64,000 nt of DNA from Shewanella xiamenensis (GTDB lineage Bacteria > Pseudomonadota > Gammaproteobacteria > Enterobacterales > Shewanellaceae): assembly GCF_014647135.1 (NCBI RefSeq), contig NZ_BMOP01000003.1, positions 248,001-312,000 on the forward strand. Reading direction: 5' to 3'. Every line of letters starts with the position of its first letter. Positions within the stretch are counted from its first letter, which is position 1. Of the stretch, positions 37,386 to 46,145 are shown piece after piece. The translations under genes were made by a program, and so were the position numbers. The notes below the pieces were generated by a model, which saw only the letters and a list, made by a program, of their open reading frames with translations, did not search any database and had not been told where the DNA came from.

Positions 37386-37688
37386 TTATTTATCCTTTCC
37401 GAGGTAAAAGTATTCCGCCATCTGCTGCATATCCGCCTCACTCAACAACTGAGCGACTTTAGTCATAGTGGGGTCTTGGCGCGTGCCAGCCTTAAAGGCT
37501 CGAAGCTGCTTCAACAGATAATCCGAGTTTTGCCATCCAATATTCGGAATATGTTCAAAACGACTCATGCCAGACTTGCCATGGCAGGCCTTGCACATAT
37601 TCAATAATTTATTGCTCTCATCGGCGTGGGTGACCACCGGCAACAAAAGCATCAGCACACCCGCCGAATAAATCACTCGCAGCAACAT
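37386..37688 (-). CDS. c-type cytochrome, first gene of the operon
   Basis: 100 aa with a signal peptide ending near residue 22 (VVTHA). The haem site CKACH at residues 32-36 (LLNMCKACHGKSGMSRF) lies close to the N-terminus, and DPTMTKVAQLL supplies a plausible axial Met. It is one nucleotide from the molybdenum subunit start. Similar in length and motif order to the fourth gene's cytochrome, suggesting duplication within the operon. Confidence 0.85.
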   Translation of the reverse strand: MLLRVIYSAGVLMLLLPVVTHADESNKLLNMCKACHGKSGMSRFEHIPNIGWQNSDYLLKQLRAFKAGTRQDPTMTKVAQLLSEADMQQMAEYFYLGKDK

Positions 37689-38640
37689 CCATTATTCTCT
37701 TCAGTTAGTGTTCATCACGACGACTGTCATTGAACGTAGCCATTCAGATAACATTAAGTTACATCAATGCTTATCGAGGTTCACATTCAATACAATTGAG
37801 TCAAAAGCTCAAGAGAAGTGACTTGTATTAGTAAGTAGTAAAATTTCAAGCCATTGATTAGATAAAGAAGATAGTTTATGGCCTTATGGCCAAGGGGAGT
37901 TAAAGTCGTGGGGCTTCACCCCCTGATTTTTTAATCAAGAGTCGACCAAGGAGGACTGCTCGTCCTATCAAAAACGTCCATGTTAAACTACCAGCTCGAT
38001 ATCCCTATCTCGCGCTCAAAACGGCCGTTGGCCTTCGCCCTTGGATGCTCCAAGACGCCCCTAACGGAGTAAGCGTTCTTATGCTATCGCGTCAGACACT
38101 CGTGAACTTCTGTCACTTTGGTGTTGTCTGCGATTTACTGAAAAACAAATGAATGTTCCATTTTGGGCTAATGCAAAACTAGCAGAGTGATTCCTTCTAT
38201 ATCTTTAGAAAATTAACAATCGGGGCTCGTTTAAAATCCAAGAGATAACTTTTCCTTGGCAACAGGTCACTATTGCCGCTGTTCATAATATGCTGTACGC
38301 TAAGTTAAATTTTGATTAATAAACAATGCTTAAGCTGTTACTTAATCAATGCCTATTTAGTGTTAACGATAAATTCGTTGATTAAAATGGCGATAAAATG
38401 AGTCAGGGAAGATCCGCTCGACAAAGCGAACAAGGCAAGGACAAGCACTCTACACCTCTCCTTAAAGATGCTCCCCCTCAGTACCAATTGTGATTCAGTT
38501 TAAGGTTTCACCAACCACAAGCTGATAGCTTTATTATTGTTTTTATTAAAATTTATCATCTATGTGCTTTCTGGTAGCAAGTGCCATGGGCGGTAGCGTG
38601 CTTATGAATGAGTAAAACAACCACATTCGTTGGAACCCAC
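37689..38640. other. 950-bp region without a gene
   Basis: Divergent spacer between the sulfite dehydrogenase operon and the NYN gene. It contains the inverted copy of the dispersed repeat (37881-38104). I found no tRNA, coding frame or other structure in 38105-38607. Confidence 0.55.
37881..38104 (-). repeat. Dispersed repeat, inverted partial copy C
   Basis: Reads as the reverse complement of the element at 42752-43123, with CGTGGGGCTTCACCCC (37908-37923) and CGTCAGACACTCGTGAAC marking the ends of the shared part. The middle (about 37969-38045) has no counterpart in the other copies. The terminal hairpin loop present in copies A and B is only half preserved. Confidence 0.75.
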
Positions 38641-39447
38641 ATGCAGAATAAAGAAAAAATTGCGGTGTTTATTGATGCCGATAATGCGCCAGCCAGAAAG
38701 TTTGATGTGGTACTCGCTGAGCTTGCAAAACACGGTCTCATCAGTATTCGAAAGGCCTATGGGAATTGGAAAAGCCCGAACCTAAAGCCATGGGAAGATA
38801 TCCTGCATGAATATGCCATTCAGCCTATTCAACAATTCGATTTAACTAAGGGTAAAAATGCCAGCGATATCGCTTTAGTGATTGATGCTATGGACATTCT
38901 TTACACAAAGGATATAGACATCATTTGCTTAATCTCTTCGGATTGCGACTTTACTCCCCTTGTGACCAGAGCCTTAGCCGATGGTAAAACCGTTTTTGGT
39001 TTCGGTGAACGTAAAGCACCAGCCGCTTTCGTAAATAGCTGCTCTCGCTTCCTCTACCTCGACGCAGAACCTGTAGTTGTCGCAGAAGAAATTGAAGTGA
39101 TATCAGAAGTCACTCAGCCGCCACCAACTACACCAGACTCAGTTAGTAAAACCGAGCAAGCTCAGCCCAAAACCGCGACACCACAAAAATGCAATTTAAA
39201 AAGTGACACCAAACTGATCAACCTTTTGCGCCAAGCCATAGAAGCAACCGAAGAGGAAGATGGCTGGGCACAACTCGGCCCAATAGGCTCACATATCTCA
39301 AATCACAGCTCGTTCGATCAGCGAAACTACGGATTTAAAAAACTCAGCGACCTCTTTGCCGCAATCGATCTCTTCGAAATGCGTAAAACCCACGGCTCAG
39401 TGCTATGGGTAAGAGATATCAAACGCGCAAAGAAGAATGGGAAATAA
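38641..39447 (+). CDS. NYN-domain protein with OST-HTH (LOTUS) domain
   Basis: 268 aa from ATG 38641 (GGAA 9 nt upstream); the frame extends to 38608. Residues 1-140 form a NYN PIN-like nuclease: IAVFIDADNAPARK with Asp12, Asp14, Asn15, then NASDIALVIDAMDIL (Asp76) and LISSDCDFTPL (Asp101, Asp103). A linker of about 50 residues rich in Thr/Pro leads to a C-terminal OST-HTH/LOTUS domain (residues about 195-268, LDLFAAIDLFEMRK region), which binds RNA. This domain pair is typical of RNA-processing or RNA-decay proteins. It directly precedes the NACHT gene. Confidence 0.85.
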   Translation: MQNKEKIAVFIDADNAPARKFDVVLAELAKHGLISIRKAYGNWKSPNLKPWEDILHEYAIQPIQQFDLTKGKNASDIALVIDAMDILYTKDIDIICLISSDCDFTPLVTRALADGKTVFGFGERKAPAAFVNSCSRFLYLDAEPVVVAEEIEVISEVTQPPPTTPDSVSKTEQAQPKTATPQKCNLKSDTKLINLLRQAIEATEEEDGWAQLGPIGSHISNHSSFDQRNYGFKKLSDLFAAIDLFEMRKTHGSVLWVRDIKRAKKNGK

Positions 39448-39548
39448 ATTCACCTAATTAATTTAAAATTAATTGTTAAGCAACTAAACATGTAATTACA
39501 ACATTAAATTAAATATAAATAATTAAGCATCATAAAAAAGGAAATCAT

Positions 39549-41825
39549 ATGAATGGAAACTTAAAAAACAGAATTCAAAACATTGATAATGAAGTAAAAA
39601 ACTTTCATCCTTTTCTAGAAACTATCTTCCTCAAGATGCCAACTATACAAAAAGTTGAGTATACACATGGAACCAATGAGAAAGGTGCTGATTTCATACT
39701 TACAAAACTGTCCGAAGAGCTTGGAGACACTGAACACATTGGAATAGTTGCTAAAATTGGTAAAATAACACAAAACATTAGCAGTGTAACTGAACAAATT
39801 GATGAATGTGCGCTCAGAAGATTAAGCGCTAATGGAAAAAAAGAAATATATCTATCTGAAATATGGATAGTGGTCAATGGAACCATTTCTGAAAATGCAA
39901 AAGAAAAAATATATGACAAATTTAAAACTCAAAAAATAAAATTTGTAGACATTAACTCACTTTTAAATTTAGCTGAGAAATATTTTCCAGATTTTGGTTT
40001 AGGAGTTGCAATTGGTGACACTAAACTACTAAATGAACAGCGATGCAGCAAAGCACAAAGAGAAAATCAATCAAGTCTTGTCGGGAATATATTTAACAAT
40101 AAATACTTAGAACAAGAAATTGAGAAAAATGAACCAGATATAAGTCGAAAAAATCCAATAATAGATATATACAAAATTGTAGAAACATCTAGAGTTTCAT
40201 TTATTGAATCACAGATGGGAGGTGGTAAGACTAAACTACTTAACAGATTAATTGAAAAATACTCCGATCTAGACGTTTACAGGGAAAAGAGAATAATACC
40301 AATCTACATTACTGCTAGAGATGCCTTCAATGACACATTTAATATTTTAGAAAATTTAAATGAACTGCAAATTAAGTATGGAGTCCAAGAGGATAACTCC
40401 AGAAAATTCCTCTATCTTATAGATGGTCTCGATGAGATTAAAATTGAAGAAGATACTCTAGCAGAAAAAATATCTACCCTCATAGAAAAAACATCTTCAT
40501 CAAACAATATAAATCTAGTAATTGCAAGCAGAGAAATATCTAATGAAAAAATTGAAACATTAGATATCTACAGAAATAACAACTACAGAATAAAACCATT
40601 AAAAGTTACTGGCATAATAAAATTTATTGAAGAATTCTGTCAGAATTTAGATTCAAAATATCAAATACTTGAAGACCTTAAAAGATCAGATTTGTTCAAA
40701 GTATTACCTAAAACACCTATAGCAGCCATTATCCTAGCGAGACTAATTTCAGAAGGAAACCAAGATTTACCAAGTAATTTAACAGAGTTGTACTCTAAAT
40801 TTTGTGAAATATCACTGGGTAGATGGGATATAGACAAAGGATTAAAAACACAGAAACAATTTGATGCACTAGATGCTTTAGTTATAAAAATATCAGAATA
40901 CATGTATGAAAACTCATTAGAGTTTATGTCAAAGAGTGAAGGAAAACAAATTTTCCATGATTACTTATCACAACGAAATCTTGATATAAATTCAAATCTT
41001 TTATTCACTGAACTAATAGAGCGTTCAGGAATTATCTCATATAACAAAAACAATGACACAATATACTTTAAGCACCGTTCTTTTTTAGAATTTTTCTACG
41101 CTAGAAGTTTATCATCAAAATATAAAGTTACTTTAGATGCAGATATATTTCACCCTTATGCCATAAACACTTATTTCTTTTATGTTGGACTCAAGAGAGA
41201 CTGCCCAGAATTACTTGATGAAATATCTCAAATCCCATTAAACCATGAAGGGCATAGAATCTCTCGACTTGTAAACATGGCAGGATTTCTCCTTGCCGGT
41301 TACCAAAGCCCATACGCTAACATTAAAAATATAGTAAAGGAAATGTTCATAGACGCTGGCATGTATTACAAAAACATTCTTGATGGCGAAAGTAACAAAA
41401 TATTTTCAAAAATACCCCCAATTCATATTCTAGCTATTTTCAAGTCCTTAATGGAATATGGCTATGGTTATAAATTCTTTAATAATGCCCTTAATGAAAT
41501 TTCAAAAGAGATAGAAAAAGAGTCAAATAATTCCGACGAGTCAATTTACAGCTTGTTCTTAATTTCCGCCGTAAAAAGCTATTTATCAAGTAAAAATGAA
41601 TATGATGAATTCATCCTTAACCACAAGGAAAACATTCCTATAATTATACAATTAGCTTTAGGCCATGAAGACACAATTAATAATTACAAATCTTTAGCAA
41701 TAAAAAAGGTTCAAAAAAAGATAAACAAGAACAGAAAAACATCAAAAAACTTTAACGCTGGAATTCTAAAGCTTTACAACGAATCCATAGATAATAAAAT
41801 TGATTACAGTAAATTAAAAAAATAA
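39549..41825 (+). CDS. NACHT-domain NTPase with probable N-terminal nuclease-fold domain
   Basis: 758 aa, very AT-rich, preceded by AAGGAAATC. Residues 20-145 resemble a Mrr-type restriction endonuclease fold: D48 in GTNEKGADFILTK, K69 in HIGIVAKIG and SEIWIVVNGTIS. The (E/Q)xK position is Val67, so activity is uncertain. The NACHT module spans about 205-520: P-loop SQMGGGKT (221-228, first Gly replaced by Ser), Walker B LYLIDGLDE (288-296), sensor ASRE (326-329) and the winged-helix motif FKHRSFLEFFYA (507-518). The last 240 residues are helical, the probable sensor. Family resemblance is to bacterial NACHT defence proteins, which sense phage. Confidence 0.82.
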   Translation: MNGNLKNRIQNIDNEVKNFHPFLETIFLKMPTIQKVEYTHGTNEKGADFILTKLSEELGDTEHIGIVAKIGKITQNISSVTEQIDECALRRLSANGKKEIYLSEIWIVVNGTISENAKEKIYDKFKTQKIKFVDINSLLNLAEKYFPDFGLGVAIGDTKLLNEQRCSKAQRENQSSLVGNIFNNKYLEQEIEKNEPDISRKNPIIDIYKIVETSRVSFIESQMGGGKTKLLNRLIEKYSDLDVYREKRIIPIYITARDAFNDTFNILENLNELQIKYGVQEDNSRKFLYLIDGLDEIKIEEDTLAEKISTLIEKTSSSNNINLVIASREISNEKIETLDIYRNNNYRIKPLKVTGIIKFIEEFCQNLDSKYQILEDLKRSDLFKVLPKTPIAAIILARLISEGNQDLPSNLTELYSKFCEISLGRWDIDKGLKTQKQFDALDALVIKISEYMYENSLEFMSKSEGKQIFHDYLSQRNLDINSNLLFTELIERSGIISYNKNNDTIYFKHRSFLEFFYARSLSSKYKVTLDADIFHPYAINTYFFYVGLKRDCPELLDEISQIPLNHEGHRISRLVNMAGFLLAGYQSPYANIKNIVKEMFIDAGMYYKNILDGESNKIFSKIPPIHILAIFKSLMEYGYGYKFFNNALNEISKEIEKESNNSDESIYSLFLISAVKSYLSSKNEYDEFILNHKENIPIIIQLALGHEDTINNYKSLAIKKVQKKINKNRKTSKNFNAGILKLYNESIDNKIDYSKLKK

Positions 41826-41885
41826 CTATCTTTAATATAAAAGATAGGTCATAAACAGTGAAAGATTCGAGGCTAGAATATCTGC

Positions 41886-42227
41886 AAAGATGGGACATCC
41901 ATAACTCTTTTGGGTTTAACAGCCGGCACCAAGGCTACAGAAGTTCACCCCCCTCGGAGTTGCCGCAGGGCATTTGTGTTCGTTGCGTGAGCGAGGCATG
42001 GATGCCGAGATAGCGTCAGTCGAATCAGGGACGAGCGTCTGACGCGATAGCATAAGGACGCTAAATGCCCAAGGGGCTTTCAACTCCGTTGGGGACGCAG
42101 GGGGATATCCAAAAGGGGAACAGGCGCTTTTCCCCTTTTGGTCGGGTGTGGGGTGAAGCCCCACGACTTTGATTCACCTCGGCCGTTAGGCCGCAATGAC
42201 TAGCAAGTTTTGCTAGCGATCACACTA
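41886..42227 (+). repeat. Dispersed repeat, copy A, with GATGGGAC boundary motif
   Basis: Starts with the GATGGGAC motif and TTTAACAGCCGGC, then a near-identical block to copy B (about 41917-42060 vs 42785-42957). The variable part forms the hairpin CCAAAAGGGGAA / TTCCCCTTTTGG (42110-42141 region). It ends with CCCCACGACTTTGATTCACC, CGGCCGTTAGGCCG and the hairpin CTAGCAA-GTT-TTGCTAG. Confidence 0.8.
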
Positions 42228-42230
42228 AAA

Positions 42231-42390
42231 AAAGATGGGACCGTCAAACCACCTGCAAAAGTATACGATGTTACACTTTTGGCAACAATTTCAGTGCTTA
42301 AATCCCAAAAAGTGTAGGGAAAGATGGGACATCCATAACTCTTTTTACAATAAAGAAAAGATGGGACATCCATAACTCTTTTACAATCAC
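42231..42390 (+). repeat. GATGGGAC motif cluster and duplicated hipB operator fragment
   Basis: The motif AAAGATGGGACATCCATAAC occurs at 42320 and 42358, followed by CTCTTTT. A variant, GATGGGACCGTCAAACC, starts at 42234. Between them, 42251-42319 resembles the region upstream of hipB (43605-43676): GTATA-CGATGT-TACAC (42261-42276) and half of the next site, GTGTA (42312-42316), where the motif cuts in. Confidence 0.65.
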
Positions 42391-42414
42391 TTACCCACAA
42401 TGAAGGTGATAAGA

Positions 42415-42714
42415 ATGTTATATCCAATTGCAATTGAGACTGGCGACAGTAAACACGCTTACGGAGTAGTGTTTCCAGATATACCTAACTGTTTTTCGGC
42501 AGGCGATACTTTAGAAGAGGCGTTATCAAACGCAAAGGAAGCCGTTGAAATGTACTTAGAAGAATTGGCCGAGCGTGAGGAGTTACCACCAAAGGCTAGT
42601 GATCTGGCTACCTTGCAAAAGAATAAAGATTACCAAGGCTGGGCTTGGGCGATCATCGACGTTGACTTGGAGCCCTACTTAGGCAAGGCCGTCAGAAAAA
42701 AAGGACAGGCATAA
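42415..42714 (+). pseudogene. hicB: HicB-family antitoxin, C-terminally truncated, no hicA
   Basis: 99 aa from ATG 42415. HicB fold: YPIAIETGDSKHAYGVVFPD, PNCFSAGDTLEEALSNAKEA and LPPKASDLATLQKNKDYQGW, WAIIDVDLEPYLGKAV. Full-length homologues of this subtype that I recall continue for about 35 residues into a ribbon-helix-helix DNA-binding domain. Here the frame ends RKKGQA, and the following DNA is the GATGGGAC-type repeat. A HicA toxin gene is absent on both sides. The stretch that binds toxin seems present; DNA binding is probably lost. Confidence 0.75.
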
Positions 42715-43123
42715 CTCTTTTGGGTTTAACGAAAGATGGGACAGTCTAACCGAAAGATGGGACATCCATAACTCTTTTGGGTTTAACAGCCGGCACCAAA
42801 GCTACAGAAGTTCACCCTCCCCTCGGAGTTGCCGCAGGGCATTTGCGTTCGTTGCGTGAGCGAGGCATGGATGCCGAGATAGCGTCAGTCGAATCAGGGA
42901 CGAGCGTCTGACGCGATAGCATAAGGACGCTAAATGCCCAAGGGGCTTTCAACTCCGTTAGGGGCGTCTTGGCTGATGTGAAAACAATAGGCAAGGAGGA
43001 TAGGACGAGCAGTCCTCCTTGGTCGACTCTTTATTAAAAAATCAGGGGGTGAAGCCCCACGACTTTGATTCACCTCGGCCGTTAGGCCGCAATGTCTAGC
43101 AAGTTTTGCTAGCGATCACACTA
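42700..43123 (+). repeat. Dispersed repeat, copy B, with three boundary motifs
   Basis: Begins with three motif variants: GGACAGGCATAACTC (42703), GATGGGACAGTCTAAC (42735) and GATGGGACATCC (42756), then the same body as copy A. The variable hairpin here is AAGGAGGA / TCCTCCTT (42994-43020). It ends at the hipA fragment with the CTAGCAA hairpin and CGATCACACTA. Confidence 0.8.
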
Positions 43124-43266
43124 GTTGGTGAAAGTGGAAATCCACTTTGCTGCCAATCTTTGGTGTAATACACCGCAAAGGTGTCGGTCGTGGCATCAAA
43201 GGATAATTCCCCGATAATTAAATCACCGAGGTGCATCTCTAGCGTAAGCGTTTTAGCTGTACTCAT
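43096..43266 (-). pseudogene. hipA: hipA toxin fragment (N-terminal 48 codons)
   Basis: ATG 43266, 3 bp downstream of the hipB stop. The product MSTAKTLTLEMHLGDLIIGE continues through FAVYYTKDWQQSGFPLSPT, which matches the start of HipA, and then runs into repeat sequence (SVIASKTC) with a stop at 43096. HipA is a kinase of about 430 aa; the catalytic domain is missing, so the toxin is inactive. It was probably cut when copy B of the repeat arrived. Confidence 0.78.
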
Positions 43267-43269
43267 AGG

Positions 43270-43506
43270 TTAATACCAGCCGTTAGTTTCTGTGTCGCTG
43301 GTTTGAACCGAAACGATATCAATCCCCAGACCATCAAGGATTTTGAATACGGTTGAGATATAAACATCCTCACCCTTTTCAACTCGGATCAGCGTTTTTT
43401 TGGTTACGCCGCACAACATGGCCGCCACGTCTTGAGTAAGAGCAGCACTTTTCCTGCGTTCTTTAATTAACAAGCCGAGGGATTGTTGATTTAGCGGTGA
43501 TGCCAT
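43270..43506 (-). CDS. hipB: HipB-family antitoxin/repressor (XRE type)
   Basis: 78 aa from ATG 43506, with GGAG 7 nt upstream. A Cro/C1-type helix-turn-helix is present: [21 protein letters not shown] and [20 protein letters not shown], then [13 protein letters not shown]. HipB represses hipBA and neutralises HipA. The downstream hipA is broken, leaving HipB as an orphan repressor. It is preceded by four GTGTA-N6-TACAC sites, likely its own operators. Confidence 0.85.
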   Translation of the reverse strand: MASPLNQQSLGLLIKERRKSAALTQDVAAMLCGVTKKTLIRVEKGEDVYISTVFKILDGLGIDIVSVQTSDTETNGWY

Positions 43507-43520
43507 TATCGTCTCCAAAA

Positions 43521-43687
43521 GTGTAACTTCCTACACCTTAGCCTTAATAACAGTCTCATTCAATCAAAAAGTGTATATACGTACACTTTTTGATTGTTGA
43601 TAATGACAAACCCACTAAAAGTGTACAATGTTACACTTTAAAAGCAATTTTCAATGCTTAAAACCCAAAAAGTGTAGGTAAGTACAC
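43521..43687. promoter_or_regulatory. Four regularly spaced HipB operator candidates
   Basis: GTGTA-N6-TACAC occurs at 43521-43536, 43571-43586, 43621-43636 and 43672-43687, with start-to-start spacing of 50, 50 and 51 bp. The second is the core of a perfect 15-bp inverted repeat (43561-43575 and 43582-43596). The first lies 15 bp upstream of the hipB ATG. E. coli hipBA also has four operators, but with another sequence. Confidence 0.7.
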
Positions 43688-43733
43688 CTAGCTTGAAAAA
43701 CGCCGCTTCCCCCAATTACCAGTCCAAAAACAA

Positions 43734-43770
43734 AACCCCGACTCAGTTACCTGAGTCGGGGCTTTCATTT
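43734..43770 (-). terminator. Terminator of groESL
   Basis: CCCCGACTCAG (43736-43746) and CTGAGTCGGGG (43751-43761) are perfect 11-bp arms with a 4-nt loop. On the minus strand it ends in a T-rich tail (TTTTGTTTTTGG). About 165 bp separate it from the groEL stop, with a GTATG/CATAC hairpin (43870-43886) between. Confidence 0.8.
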
Positions 43771-43931
43771 TTCTCTTACAAGAAGTTGGGTTTTAAGCGA
43801 TTAAGCTAAAGACCACCGATACTTTTTGCGCAGGATAAATCGTGTTAGTACAAGGCGCTGTGAGCGTAGCATACGTTGTTTGTATGTGAGCGAGCAGCAA
43901 CGCCGTAATCACCGATTTAAACCAGCAAAAA

Positions 43932-45590
<1,659 letters not shown>

Positions 45591-45627
45591 TTAATGATTA
45601 ATTGGAATGTCGAATTGATGTCGTGGA

Positions 45628-45918
45628 TTAACCTACGATGGCCATCAGGTCAGCTTCCGACAGGATCAAGACTTCTTGACCGTCGATTTTTTCTTTCTTA
45701 ACACCGTAACCTTCATTGAAGATCACTACATCACCCACTTTCACATCCAGAGGTCTTACAGTGCCGTTTTCTAAAATACGGCCATTACCTACTGCAAGGA
45801 CTTCCCCGCGAGTCGATTTTTCGGCGGCGCTGCCTGTTAATACAATGCCACCCGCAGAAGTTGATTCAACTTCTAAACGCTTAACGATTACGCGGTCATG
45901 TAATGGACGAATATTCAT
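45628..45918 (-). CDS. groS: Co-chaperonin GroES
   Basis: 96 aa, the cap of the GroEL cage. It has the family signature [22 protein letters not shown] and the mobile loop following it, then [20 protein letters not shown] and the roof loop region [19 protein letters not shown]. Length is standard. It is the first gene of the groESL operon. Confidence 0.97.
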   Translation of the reverse strand: MNIRPLHDRVIVKRLEVESTSAGGIVLTGSAAEKSTRGEVLAVGNGRILENGTVRPLDVKVGDVVIFNEGYGVKKEKIDGQEVLILSEADLMAIVG

Positions 45919-46012
45919 CTATGAACTCTCCTAATGATTTAATGCCCAACAATCGAGGCGATTTTGTGATGAAAAAGAGGAGGCATTTCCGCCTTCCCCT
46001 TTGATGTGTGTG

Positions 46013-46041
46013 ATATGGGGTTAACCCCTGCCAGATCCAAG
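46013..46041 (-). promoter_or_regulatory. Sigma-32-type heat-shock promoter of groESL
   Basis: On the minus strand, CTTGGA (46036-46041) and CCCCATAT (46013-46020) are separated by 15 nt. The consensus is CTTGAA and CCCCATNT with 12-15 nt between. It lies about 95 bp upstream of the groES start. The -10 is a full match; the -35 has one mismatch. Confidence 0.75.
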
Positions 46042-46145
46042 TGCCTTTACAAAAAAAAATTCAAATTTTTGATGTCGGTTTTTTCAAGCGGGCACAATCC
46101 TGCTAGAATCTCGCCTCCGCTCGCAAACAAGGCACTATTTTCCCC

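Noticed and set aside
42200..42433. Minus-strand frame of 77 codons in the motif cluster
   Set aside because: It spans repeats and operator copies, overlaps hicB's start on the other strand, and its end SVIASKTC is repeat sequence shared with the hipA fragment.
41916..42994. Frames of 82 and 60 codons with nearly the same product within repeat copies A and B
   Set aside because: They arise because the repeat body is the same in both copies; the product is low complexity and has no known domain.
41917..43089. Integron attC-like ends (GTTTAAC and GTTAGGC) bounding the repeat copies
   Set aside because: The ends fit the loose RYYYAAC/GTTRRRY pattern but the elements are over 270 bp, lack the attC core pairing and no integrase gene is in the window.
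43861..43931. GTGAGCG/GCAACGCCG sequence after groEL as an RNA gene
   Set aside because: It has a small CATAC/GTATG hairpin but no promoter or terminator of its own; more likely the groEL 3' untranslated region.
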